Assembly (NCBI GenBank): GCA_037389465.1
Contig: JAZARR010000153.1
Span: 8,078,501 to 8,142,500 of the forward strand
Direction of reading: 5' to 3'
Source of the DNA: Baylisascaris procyonis
Taxonomy: Eukaryota > Nematoda > Chromadorea > Rhabditida > Ascarididae
DNA: 64,000 bases
Positions 23,431-35,600 of this stretch are shown one piece after another. The position numbers and the translations under genes were made by a program. A model generated the notes under the pieces. It searched no databases and was not told the origin of the DNA. It saw nothing but the letters and a program-made list of their open reading frames with translations. Numbering within the stretch: position 1 is the first letter of the stretch; every line of letters begins with the position of its first letter.

Positions 23431-26400
23431 GTAATTAAAAAAGTAAGATTCATATATACTACAATGAAGGATAATTCCGTAAACACTTTCAAAATACACT
23501 ATACATTGCATGATTTAATGTATTCAATTCCACTTCTTAATACCATCTCGGCAACAACCTCTTGTATCGACCATCAGTTACAAGAAAGTATCTACGCTAG
23601 TAAGATCAAATAGGCTTTTCGATCTTTCGATGGCGTTAGTTTTATGGCTATAAACCAATGAGATCTACATGGATCACTGTGATAGTTTGAACATTAGATG
23701 AGCTTAAAATAAAATTTTGCACGCCGATTTGAACCCAAGTTATTTAATTTTCCAATCTAGTTCTCTAACCGATCAGCTATTTTGCTAGAATATCCGCATC
23801 TATTACATTATAAACTTACTCGCATACAGTTCGAACTGGAGTATATAGCCAATAGGTACGTAATTTATGCATCTTTCGCATTCTATTCGCAAAATCAATA
23901 TGATAACGAAACTTTTCCTCCATAGTATCGTAACCTTGTTGATAGACACCCAGTGGTTCTATACCAGCTAAACTCTCCAAATAACGTGTTGTCGCCACAA
24001 TTTGTGGTGCTGGCATCAGTCCGTTCAGCTCTCTCCTATAGTATTATAAAAATTTTCATTCTTACATTCCAGAACGGATAATATCAACTCACAAAAATTT
24101 GCATCTCTCAAAAGACAGTTGCATTGATCATCAAATAACGGATCGGGTCTGATATATGATTGAGATGAGGCATAAACTTAGAGAATAAATAAGAGCCTCA
24201 AATGAGGCACTCGGATAAGCAACCTCAAAACATAATTTAAAGACCAAAAGCTTTTCGACTATCATTCTTCATAGTTCTGACTCCGGAAAAAAGTTAACGA
24301 CTCTTTTGTATAAGTAAAAACCTAAATCCAATAGTCGGATATAAGCAAACGATCAACCTTGTTATACACATGAAGAAAGCATTAAAATAAGTTAACTAAC
24401 TCGGTAAGTGGTCGATATATATTCGGTACGAAAACTATTTGTATCGAAATAGATTTGATATAATCAGAACGAACATAGGTCATAAATTGTGGCTCTATAG
24501 AAGCCATTTCACTGATCAAATACGTCTCAGCAAGATCTCTTGACCATTCACGTGATTCATTATACCATCTATAAAACAAAACCTCGAGAAGTTCAATTCA
24601 ACAAAAATTGTATAAATTAATCGCCAGAAAAGTAGATTGAGTGAATTTTTTTTTTGAATTTTATGATAGAATTCTCAAAGCATAGTAGCTTATTCATCGT
24701 TATTCTAATCTACAAGCTAATACGATGGTATACTCGCATAGTCGATACGACCAAAGTTTACAAGAGACCTTCTTTTCTACCTCAACCGGGGTATTCCCTA
24801 ATTAATGATCGCTGAGAAAAGAACGGTAATATTTTCAACAAATTAATACTTCGGTCCGTCATGCGGTACGAATACTTCGGTCCGTCGTGCGGTACAAGTA
24901 CTTCGGTCCGCTATGCGGTACGAATACTTCGGCCCGTCATGCGGTACAAATACTTCGGTGCGCCATGCGGTACGAATACTTCGGTCCGTCATGCGGTACA
25001 AATACTTCGGTCCGTCATGCGGTACGAATACTTCGGTCCGTCATGCGGTACAAATACTTCGGCCCGTCATGCGGTACAAATACTTCGGTCCGCCATGCGG
25101 TACGAATACTTCGGTCCGTCATGCGGTACAAATACTTCGGTCCGTCATGCGGTACAAATACTTCGGCCCGTCATGCGGTACAAATACTTCGGTCCGCCAT
25201 GCGGTACGAATACTTCGGTCCGTCATGCGGTACGAATACTTCGGCCCGTCATGCGGTACAAATACTTCGGTCCGCCATGCGGTACGAATACTTCGGTCCG
25301 TCATGCGGTACAAATACTTCGGTCCGTCATGCGGTACAAATACTTCGGTCCGTCATGCGGTACGAATACTTCGGCCCGTCATGCGGTACAAATACTTCGG
25401 TCCGCCATGCGGTACGAATACTTCGGTCCGTCATGCGGTACAAATACTTCGGTCCGTCATGCGGTACGAATACTTCGGTCCGTCATGCGGTACAAATACT
25501 TCGGTCCGTCATGCGGTACAAATACTTCGGTCCGTCATGCGGTACGAATACTTCGGCCCGTCATGCGGTACAAATACTTCGGTCCGCCATGCGGTACGAA
25601 TACTTCGGTCCGTCATGCGGTACAAATACTTCGGCCCGTCATGCGGTACAAATACTTCGGCCCGTCATGCGGTACAAATACTTCGGTCCGTCATGCGGTA
25701 CGAATACTTCGGCCCGTCATGCGGTACAAATACTTCGGTCCGCCATGCGGTACGAATACTTCGGTCCGTCATGCGGTACAAATACTTCGGTCCGTCATGC
25801 GGTACGAATACTTCGGCCCGTCGTGCGGTACAAATACTTCGGTCCGTCATGCGGTACAAATACTTCGGCCCGTCATGCGGTACAAATACTTCGGTCCGCC
25901 ATGCGGTACGAATACTTCGGTCCGTCATGCGGTACAAATACTTCGGCCCGTCATGCGGTACAAATACTTCGGTCTATCATGTGGTACGACGCAGGTAAGC
26001 GATACGTCAATCTACTTTTGGTCTTCTACACCTTTCCATATTACATACATCTCTCATTATAGCAATTCTTCCCACTTGATGCTATCTAAGAGAATCTTTC
26101 CCAATCATATATCATCCGCAATCAAATCACCTTAAATCAATTATCCTCTCGAGCTCGGTTCTCTACCCACCCCTCCCCACCGGCAACTCGAACTGTTATA
26201 CATGTGAAATCCACTTTTCTTCAAACTGTTTCTTCTCCTCTCTCTAATTGACTAAGATATGATTGCTGAGGTGATTACTGATATCGGTGTGAAGTGCATA
26301 GAGATAGCTAACTAACCCAAGTATGGCGAATGTTTCTTGTTTTCCATTATGTGCATCCCAAAGTGCAAAAGCTTGAATATTATCCCATTGTAATTCACGT

Positions 26401-29400
26401 AAAATCATCACTTTTGAGAAGCTATCACCTTCGATTATCACTGATGAGAGTGTATAACGTTTATTCTCGTATTGATAATAGAGAGCATGAAGATGATTTT
26501 CGTTCAACTAAATTGAAAAAAAAAATTTACATATTAAACGAAAATATTTTAATGAATAATTATCAGGCGTTTTTTAAAATTTAAAATCAGAAAAAAAAGA
26601 TCCACAAGATTAAATTATTCAATTTTATACAGCAGTATTTTCTCTTAAATTCTTTTAGAACTGAAACTTATTTATTAGTTTCATTAAAAAAAAACTAAAT
26701 TTGCATATTAATTTATTAATTCATTTAAAAAAAGACTATATTTGCATACTATGAAATCACGATATGCAAAGCCACGTTCTCACCCGCGATCATGATTTAT
26801 AAGTTCACCAAACAAATTTAATAGAAATTCATATTATTTCTGCTGGAAGAGTGGCAAATTTATTTCTGTGTCTAAAATTTTTTTCGTTTTTTTTTAAATA
26901 TTCAAATTTTCTCGTTAAATTTCTTTGCATGAACGTCTCTTTTTTCCATTACTATTCAATTCACGTTCATAACTCCTTAACTCCTTTCGTTAAAGTCCGG
27001 CTACAGTGAATGTCACTATTATATTTAGTAAAAAGAACCAACGATAATCTTCTCCACTCGACTTCTGCGTCGACTAATTGATAGTGCCGATTTATGATCG
27101 ATTGAACATGATCGTTGATCCGATGCACATCGATAGAGTTTCACTTGACCATTGCTCATTTTTGAGACGGCGATGATTTTATTGTCTTTTTGTGAGAGAG
27201 CAAAATCCGAACGAAGCACTTCTACAACGATTCCTATTCATCACCGGCAAAAAATTTGCATATTTATATTCATCATCAGTAAGAAAAATTTGCATATTTA
27301 TACTCATCATCAGTAAGAAAAATGTGCATATTTATATTCATCATCAGTAAGAAAAATTTGCATATTTATATTCATCATCAACAAGAAAAATTTGCATATT
27401 TATATTCATCATCAGTAAGAAAAATTTGCATATTTATATTCATCATCAGTAAGAAAAATTTGCATATTTATATTCATCATCAGTAAGAAAAATTTGCATA
27501 TTTATATTCATCATCAGTAAGAAAAATTTGCATATTTATACTCATCATCAGTAAGAAAAATTTGCATATTTATATTCATCATCAGTAAGAAAAATTTGCA
27601 TATTTATATTCATCATCAGTAAGAAAAATTTGCATATTTATATTCACCATCAATAAGAAAAATTGCTCCAGGTTTAAGCATACAACTTGCTCCAGGTTTA
27701 AGCATACAACTTGCTCCAGGCTTATGCATACAACTTGCTCCAGGTTTAAGCATGCAACTTGCTCCAGGTTTAAGCATGCAACTTGCTCCAGGTTTAAGCA
27801 TACAACTTGCTCCAGGTTTATGCATACAACTTGCTCCAGGTTTCAGCATACAACTTGCTCCAGGTTTCAGCATACAACTTGCTCCAGGTTTCAGCATACA
27901 ACTTGCTCCAGGTTTAAGCATGCAACTTGCTGCAGGTTTAAGCATACAACTTGCTCCAGGTTTATGCATACAACTTGCTCCAGGTTTCAGCATACAACTT
28001 GCTCCAGGTTTCAGCATACAACTTGCTCCAGGTTTCAGCATACAACTTGCTCCAGGTTTAAGCATGCAACTTGCTCCAGGTTTAAGCATACAACTTGCTC
28101 CAGGTTTCAGCATACAACTTGCTCCAGGTTTAAGCATACAACTTGCTCCAGGTTTAAGCATACAACTTGCTCCAGGTTTCAGCATACAACTTGCTCCAGG
28201 TTTAAGCATACAACTTGCTCCAGGTTTAAGCATACAACTTGCTCCAGGTTTCAGCATACAACTTGCTCCAGGTTTAAGCATGCAACTTGCTCCAGGTTTA
28301 AGCATGCAACTTGCTCCAGGTTTAAGCATACAACTTGCTCCAGGTTTAAGCATGCAACTTGCTCCAGGTTTAAGCATACAACTTGCTCCAGGTTTCAGCA
28401 TACAACTTGCTCCAGGTTTAAGCATGCAACTTGCTCCAGGTTTAAGCATGCAACTTATTCCAGGTTCAAACGCATCTGCCATACAAAAAACCCTTCAATG
28501 ATATTTCTTTGCCTATTTAGAAGTATAATTAGTAATGATTTACATTGAATATATTAAATAAGTACTACACTTACTTCTATTCCTGAATGGTTTTTCGAAG
28601 ATCACATAACGATATGTGGTATCGGCGTTTCGAACGATCAGCGCACGAGTTGAGTCGATTTTACGACGATCAATGAAAATTGCACGTATCGTATCCAATG
28701 AAGGTAATACGAAATCCATCGTATCCTCACAAGTTAAATTACTGAATGATAGCTTAATTTAATCATATTTCCTTTCAAATGACCATCTCTTTAATCATTG
28801 AAACAAAAGCTAAGTGTACTAGTCGTGAATCACATTTGGGGATCGACGAACATTATCCATAGGTAGGGCAAAGAAAAGAGATTATGCTAATTTATAAATT
28901 ATTTCAAACTTCCTGATTAGGGGGGGTGTGTCTGAAATACCTAAAAGACGCTTAAATTGCTATTTCCAGATTTGCTCAACTAAACGTCAATATAGCTATA
29001 TCATAGGATATCGACCATGGAGAGGAGCTCCGCTCATTCTCTAAACGGATGTTCATCCCTTTCTTAAGCTTCATTCTACTGATTTATCTATCTTTTTTAT
29101 CTTATCAGTTAATATTCGATTATTGCTGCATGAAAGATACTTACCCGCCGACCACAAACGTATTTTCAAGTGCCCATTTGAAATTAAAAAGATACTTACC
29201 CGCCGACCAAAAATGCATTTTCAAGTGCCCATTTGAAATTATTGAAGGAAAAAACGGGCATCGCCGAATAGCCACACATTTCTTCTCGATAGACGACAAT
29301 CCATTGATCGTGATGCTTTGCCGCTAGAGCTCCTTCATCCATCATGCATTGCTCTAAGATCACCTGTCCATTCGATATTTTGTAGTTTAATCGTTATTTG

Positions 29401-29814
29401 CGATGAAAATAATCCTTTCAAGATTAGAAAGGAGATTGTGCTTCGATCCTCGAAGAATCCACCTTCGTAGATCTTGCGATGTCTGCTGCAAACAGCAATT
29501 ACTTCTCCCTCCCTCCCTCTCCCTCCTTCCATACCTCTAATGAATAATATGGGACAAAAATTTGCCAACCTCTTTCAAATCCTCACCACTAAAACAGATT
29601 AGATTTTTTGCCAAAACTATCGAAGTTTTTAGAAATGAAATCGCTGAAAAAAAATGATTCAAGAGGGATTTTTTCTCAATCAAACAATTCTCACCATACG
29701 CATTGCAAACGAAATAAATAAGAAACAATATTTCTAGCTTACATTTGATAATGCAAGAAGAATGGATATGGTGATCATCGCAACGATGCGGATTATGCCA
29801 ACTTGAGCAACCAT
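22864..29814 (-). CDS. Unknown secreted / single-pass membrane protein with N-terminal signal peptide
   Basis: Exons, in transcript order: 29743-29814 (start MVAQVGIIRI, a hydrophobic signal peptide), about 29364-29482, 29200-29323, 28575-28741, 27058-27221, 26317-26507, 24401-24568, 23820-24035, 23258-23366, 22864-22938. All joins from 29364 down to 23258 are phase-consistent. The first join is not, so a small exon between 29483 and 29742 is probably missing. The last exon joint is uncertain: alternative donors at about 23237 or 23228 would change the tail. The ectodomain has few cysteines and an NLTC glycosylation site; a strongly hydrophobic segment with FIWWCHIFMWITV near the C terminus is the likely membrane anchor, leaving a short basic tail. 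About 470 residues. I do not recognise the family. Its introns are stuffed with minisatellites. Confidence 0.68.
23130..23174. repeat. (TA)n microsatellite
   Basis: TA repeats in the last intron of the 22864-29814 gene; a second short one lies at 23398-23425. Confidence 0.95.
23719..23790 (-). repeat. tRNA-derived element, decayed
   Basis: Minus strand reads AATAGCTGATCGGTTAGAGAA (A-box-like) and TTGGGTTCAAATC (B box). Intron between exons 23258-23366 and 23820-24035 of the unknown membrane-protein gene. Confidence 0.5.
24847..25990. repeat. 26-bp minisatellite, about 44 copies
   Basis: Unit TACTTCGGTCCGTCATGCGG plus TACAAA. Copies vary almost only at three sites (TACGAA/TACAAA, GGT/GGC, CGT/CGC), and the variants recur in a multi-unit pattern. 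It fills most of the intron between exons 24401-24568 and 26317-26507. GC content is well above the flanks. All reading frames on the plus strand stay open because the unit lacks stops and 26 is not divisible by three. Confidence 0.97.
27245..27660. repeat. 34-bp minisatellite, 12 copies, each with ATTTGCAT
   Basis: Unit begins AAAAATTTGCATATTTATAT and ends TCATCATCAGTAAG. All but one copy carry the octamer ATTTGCAT (one reads ATGTGCAT). It directly abuts a 24-bp array in the same intron, between exons 27058-27221 and 28575-28741. Confidence 0.97.
27661..28470. repeat. 24-bp minisatellite, about 33 copies
   Basis: Unit AACTTGCTCCAGGTTTAAGC plus ATAC, with TTAAGC/TTCAGC/TTATGC and ATAC/ATGC variants. 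Being a multiple of three it produces long ORFs on both strands (for example a minus-strand 8-residue repeat KPGASCML), but the array lies in an intron that has stops after the donor. Confidence 0.97.
29136..29240. repeat. 50-bp tandem duplication covering an exon end and its 5' splice site
   Basis: 29136-29185 and 29191-29240 are near-identical. On the minus strand each copy encodes the end of the exon (NFKWALEN-x-F-x-VGG) followed by the donor GTAAGT. The copy at 29191-29240 is the one used in the gene model; the other lies downstream in the intron. Confidence 0.9.
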
Positions 29815-29854
29815 ACTGCTTCTAAATATAGTAATAATCTATTTAAATCAGTTG

Positions 29855-30026
29855 GGTCAGACGGCCAGAAGACGAGCCTAAGCCCTAACCTTCACGCGAC
29901 CGACCTGCACGTAGGAGAGGCCGACCTAAAGACCACAGCAGTCAAGTGGATCAGAGAGGCATTGGATCAGAGCAGGAAACGATATGAAGAGACATGTATT
30001 CGTAATGAATGCTCTGTTCACTGAAA

Positions 30027-30061
<35 letters not shown>
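29855..30061 (+). mobile_element. Retroposon-like insertion with (AAAT)n tail
   Basis: A GC-richer block of about 170 bp ends abruptly in (AAAT)n at 30025-30061, the layout of a SINE or 5'-truncated LINE 3' end. It lies just upstream of the start codon at 29814 (minus gene). No tRNA boxes or reverse transcriptase are visible, so the class is unknown. Confidence 0.45.
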
Positions 30062-32697
30062 ACAAAAAGATAATCCCATAAGGAAGATCTGGATCCAATG
30101 GCGTAATCGACACAGTAAACGGATCTTAAATACACGGTGACGATCGAGTCAGAAGTACCTTATAAGCGCATCAAAGAACCACCCACTAATAGAATGATGT
30201 CATCAAGTGAATAAACTATTCTTGAAAATGTGGCCAATTTATCGATTTATTATTCGCATTAAATTATGCATATTTGGAAAGTGTTATTTAAATTTTGGAC
30301 AAAGAAACAATTTTGACTATTAAATTAAGTGAAAAAAAACCCAATAAACATAACGCGCTATTTTTCGCTTTTGCATTATTTTTTATGCATTTATGCAACC
30401 GGTCGGTTCGTGGAACTCTAAAAACATCCAATAAGACGCATCCTCTTATTCACAGCAATCTGACTAAACGTAGATAAACTCAGTTATTAGTGAAGAAGGT
30501 AGTCGAGAAAACATCATCGAATCTAAATATTTCCTCAAATCGAAATACTATCAGAAAGGTCAAAGTTCAATCATGAAATGAGATGGTGATTCGGGTAAAA
30601 CATGGAAATTATGAAATTTTGTAAGCAATCTAGTCAATCATTTATTGCATCAAGAAATTTCCCTATAAACCGATACAATTGCTCAGAAATCTGTTGAAAA
30701 AAAGTAGAAGTAGGACCTTAAATCTTCCGCTCAAGGTTACCTGCTAAATAGTTTTACTTCCACCTAATTCAGCGTATATCCGATTTAAAAAGGCCTATAG
30801 GATTACATATATAAGTAAGGTCACCGTTAGATCTATGTGAAATTAATCTATTGCTATGCACATTTTTTAATTTTTTTTTTAAATAATTTTGATGGCGGAA
30901 ATTGGTTATTGAACAAGAAACCATGTCCATCAATAAGACACGTTTATATTATGTGTTAAATGACTATTTCGAAAATAAAATGAACATTTAAATACAGCTT
31001 TAGAGCTTAATGACTATAGACTCTTGAGTGTGTGGTTGATTAAGGATGATTTCGTCTAAACAAGCAACTTCTACAAATATATTGCTTCAAAGGTCCCGAA
31101 CTTCCCGCCTGAAGAGGAGACCCTCATCCCTCCCTCCCTCCCTCTACCCCCATGTGAAAACATTATTCATAACCTCAAAGAACTCTAAACTGCTGTCTCC
31201 GAGTATATTCGGAGTCACTTTGTCGGAAGCGATAGCAACAATCGAGTACGTTAAATCTTATTACTTTTACTGCTATAAGGCAATATTAAATTTTTAAATA
31301 TTTTTCTTCGAAGATGCCAATAACATGTTCATTTAACACAGAAATTCCAAAGATCTCTCCTCCTCAACACCATTTATAAAAAAACACGACAAAAACATAA
31401 AAAATATTCAACGAACTAATTTAAAAAAAACTACTGTAATAAATAACCTTTTTAAAATCCAATAAACATCACAGAGAAACTATAAAAATTTTTTTAGAAA
31501 TGGAATTTAAAAAAAAAATTTGATGAAATTTGAGATCAGACAAATCAAAGCAAGCGTTCGAGGAAAAGAAACAACTAAATAAATCATATATTCATTCCCA
31601 TTATCATAATCTAACAATTGTTATCAATTTAAAGAAAGTTGAGTATAATTTACTCAAATAAACAATGTCAGTAAGAAATTCCCTTCCAAAATATTTAGGC
31701 ACAAAAAATGTCGAAGAAAATTATACAAGATGTTTCTGACAGAATTAAATAGACATTAATTGCTACTGCATTATATATCCATCGTTTAATCCGAGAATAT
31801 CGCATAATAAAATAAGAATCGGATATTCAACCAAATATTGAAAGCTCAACTCGCAAATAGTTAGTTATAGGTGGTGCTAATTATGCGAGAGCGCGGATAA
31901 AACAATGATCTGCGGTAGGGCACCACCGATCTGACAATGTAAATAGAACGTACTTCCCCACTGATGCATATTTATATGGTTGCTAAACTATCAAAAATTA
32001 TCAAAACCGTTACCGGAAATAAAAAAGAAACATATAAGGAAGCAGCCGATTTTAGGGATCGAATAGGTCCGTGGAAGAGATTCCATCAACTACAACTAAG
32101 TAAGCAAAAAGCCAACGGGTGTACATTTATACTCAAATTAAGCAGATTTTTTGAAGATATCTCAAAGAGAAGTGCATAAAGATAAATACAAAGCCTCAAT
32201 GGTAATTTAATCGCTCAATATAACAGCTTCAATAAAAATTTTCATCGCCTCCAGCAGTATCTCTCGGCAAATAGCCTGAGGCAATATACGCAACACCTGT
32301 CATGTATGCAACGCTTGCTAGAGAACATAGAACATAGACATCATTTGCATAGCACAAATTGAGTACGGCGAATAACTTCCTACTTATTGCTCGTTTCATG
32401 TTCCTTACGATTCACATAAAGAACCGCATGGCTTATTGTATTTATATGCAAATTTTAAAGCATAAATAGATCAAAATATTCAAATATTTCCCACTTTTAT
32501 TGACGTCAGAAATTATTTGCCTTCGAGCAATATCACGATAGCTTTCCTTGAGAAAAAACAATTTCCTCACTTTGCCTTTCCTAGTCGATCCACCTTCTTG
32601 CTGATGGCCAATCAGCGGTATGATAGGAAATCTTTGAATAAATTAATAGTATCATGTTCGATAACTTAAGTCGAGCAATAACAAATTACATGATGAA
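30062..32697. other. Intergenic region without recognised genes
   Basis: Between the upstream side of the unknown membrane-protein gene and the 3' end of the WDR74 gene. Only AT-rich sequence and short chance ORFs (for example 31964-32179 +) were seen, with ATTTGCAT/ATGCAAAT near 32345 and 32450. Confidence 0.6.
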
Positions 32698-35600
32698 TTA
32701 AACATTCAACTCGTTGATACTATGAAATCTCTTTGAATGCAACTCACTGCTATCTGAAGCATCTGCACACCTCTTCATCCGTATGGATTTTCTTTTCTTC
32801 ATCTTTTCTATGATTGTTGATTCGTCTTCTTCCGTATATTTCCGTTTGCCGCTTTCAATCACTTTACTTTTCTTAATCGAACATTGCCCTTGGTTGGAAT
32901 CCCTTTCTCGCTCATCCTCTTCTTCGTATTTCCTCTTATTTCGATCCTCCAATTTTCTTTTCTTCATTAAAACTTCCTCTTCATCGCAAAACGATGCCTA
33001 CGAAAATCCATATTTAAATTTTATTATTTAAATTTTCTTTAAAAAAAGCAAGATCGTGCAAATGAATTTCTGTTTAAAACAGTTCAGTCACATTCAACAC
33101 CATTTTAGAATGAGATGATTTATGCAACAATAAGCGCTAGACTGCGCAAATGCTAATAAATTTACATATACGAATTAAAGTGATAATCAAATAAAATGGA
33201 TAAACAGCACAATGATAAATACTTCTTTGTGATTCCTCTTTGTTTTCGATTCGATCATATCATTCCATAGTGCTTCATCGTCTTCACTTGTCGATGCATC
33301 ATCGCTATCCGTTGTATCGACATCACCACCAGCCTAGAAATTAATCTTAATTGCCGCATGATGTCTTAGAAGATCCTCCTTACGCAAGCAAGATTAGTAG
33401 GGACTGCTAAAATCCTCCCCTTAAATTAAAGGGAGGATGCAGAGGGGAGGAGACTACTTGATATAGTAGTACAAGAACGAACTTAAACAACTGCTATCCA
33501 GTAAACCTCTAAATCCATCATGGACCCGCTTCGTTTATATTTTTTATAAACCAATAAATCATTAAATTAAACGTCCAAAAGCCGCAGTATTGTTTCTAGA
33601 AGGATTCGTATCAAAGCAAACAAGAACAGTCGTTGATCCATCTCACTGCCCCCCCCCACCAAAAAAAAAACAACTTGCATAAAGACCAATGGAGATAAGG
33701 GCAGATGCGCGGTGATCGCAATCGAAACATTTACACATATCTGTCCCGAATTGCGATCACATTTCTCATAAAAACAAGTGCTGTAAAATAATTTGAAACT
33801 ACAACTTAGAAAAATGAAAATAAAAACGTACCTCAATTTTCCTCCAGTTTTCCTCGTAATTTTCTAGCTCTTCTTTCTTGATCGTCTCTTTATTGAGGAT
33901 CGAAAGATCACTGCGCAATAATATTTTATTCAATCTTGCTTTGCAATATACCTCAAATGTAATCAAATCATTTACCAATTGACTAGGCATGTAAAAAAGA
34001 AAAACGCTAAATTGAGCAAATGAACCTTAAGATAGGATACCATATAACCGTACACCGTACCATTTCAACTCCTCTAACTACTGTTGCATAATATCGAATA
34101 GGATCCCACAAATTAGCAGCCTTTAGGTTTACCTGACGTCGTGGGTAAGATAATCCATTTTACCTTCACCTCCTAGCTAATCTAAAATAAATTCAAATGA
34201 CCGAAGACATACGATGTTCCCAATCTTAAATTTAAATTAAAATCTAAAGATGAAAAAATTTATGCCTTATATTTACGGTATAAAACGTAAAGGATAGATC
34301 TAGGATATAAGATATACAAACGATACGACAATAATATATTCCGAAATGGATCTTAAATAAAAATAAGCTAGAAATTAATCCGCATAGTAACAGCTGAAAA
34401 TGTTTATGATTCGGCATTCCATTTTCCACATTAAATTTCCAAAGTGATCGGCAATAATCACCCAGCTATCATACTTATACACTGCTGAATAAAATCTACA
34501 GTTGAATATAACACTAATTAAATAAATAAAAAAGTTTAAATTACCACTAAGACTTTTCAGTTAAGCTACTATTAGTATATTTACTTAACCATCACAATAA
34601 GCCCCTCGGTAAAGCTCAAAATTATTGATTCTAACTTAGTCCGTGAAGGGACCCTCTTTTTCTCACAAAATATACAAATTTCTGGAATAGATCAAAGATG
34701 AGCAACCTTCACAAAAATAAACCATACAAAACCAACGAGACAAAAAACCTTTAGCCCCTTCCATCCATATATCTTTTGATTTCCTTATAAAATATGTTTT
34801 GCAAAATTTTATGCCACCAGAAAAATATGCACTGCAGTGTCAACTTCCTTCAGCCAGAATCAGCATGAATAGACAACAAATGAATGATTAGGAAATGCAT
34901 AAAGAGTACTTTTTTGATAAGTTTCTTTGTACTGATATCGTGAAGACGTACAAATCGATCAATAGAACACGATGCGACATATGGAGTTGATGGATGTGCG
35001 TCGATGCCACGTACTGAACCCGTAAACCCTTTTAATTTACATACCAGATGCACTGCAATATGAGATCGTATTTCCACTAAGTACTCATGCGAAGAGAAGT
35101 GGATACGGACGGGGAAAGGAATGACCCGTGATCGGATGACAGATGGAGCTCAACGGAAAACAACTGATGGTGGAGTAGGAAGTGAAGGAAAAAGTCCTAA
35201 AACGTCCTCACATGACATCCGCAAAGGAAAACGCATCATGCTATCATCACCAACATCCGCAACCGGCACAAAAAAAGACTACCTAGCATTACTTTTTCGG
35301 TGATTACTATCGGAGAAAGTTAGCCATAGACCATGCAAGACTACCGTCTTGTCTTATATCGAGGTAGGGGGCAAATAACTACTATCTTCACGATTGGTCG
35401 CATTGGCCGGTGGTTAGCCGACAGCAAACATAGTGAAGCTGTCTTTATTCTGTTCGGTTTCCAAACCACCTCTAGACCATATTGTATTCCTTTGTTTATT
35501 TAAAAAACTTTCACATCGCCCTCGACGATACCAGGAAGATCCTGCACTATCAGGAAAAGGCTAGTGAGGTTTACGGGTCTCTCAAATGGGTGAGTAGGTA

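Noticed and set aside
24861..26135. Three overlapping plus-strand ORFs of 361-424 codons with a 26-residue repeat
   Set aside because: Produced by the stop-free 26-bp minisatellite; the three frames encode the same cyclic peptide and the array lies in an intron of a minus-strand gene.
24847..28470. Regular repeats that could suggest a CRISPR array
   Set aside because: The units are head-to-tail without unique spacers, in a eukaryotic gene with introns.
27616..28548. Long ORFs on both strands made of 8-residue repeats
   Set aside because: By-product of the 24-bp array (unit divisible by three). The phase and stop after the upstream donor rule out read-through from the neighbouring exon.
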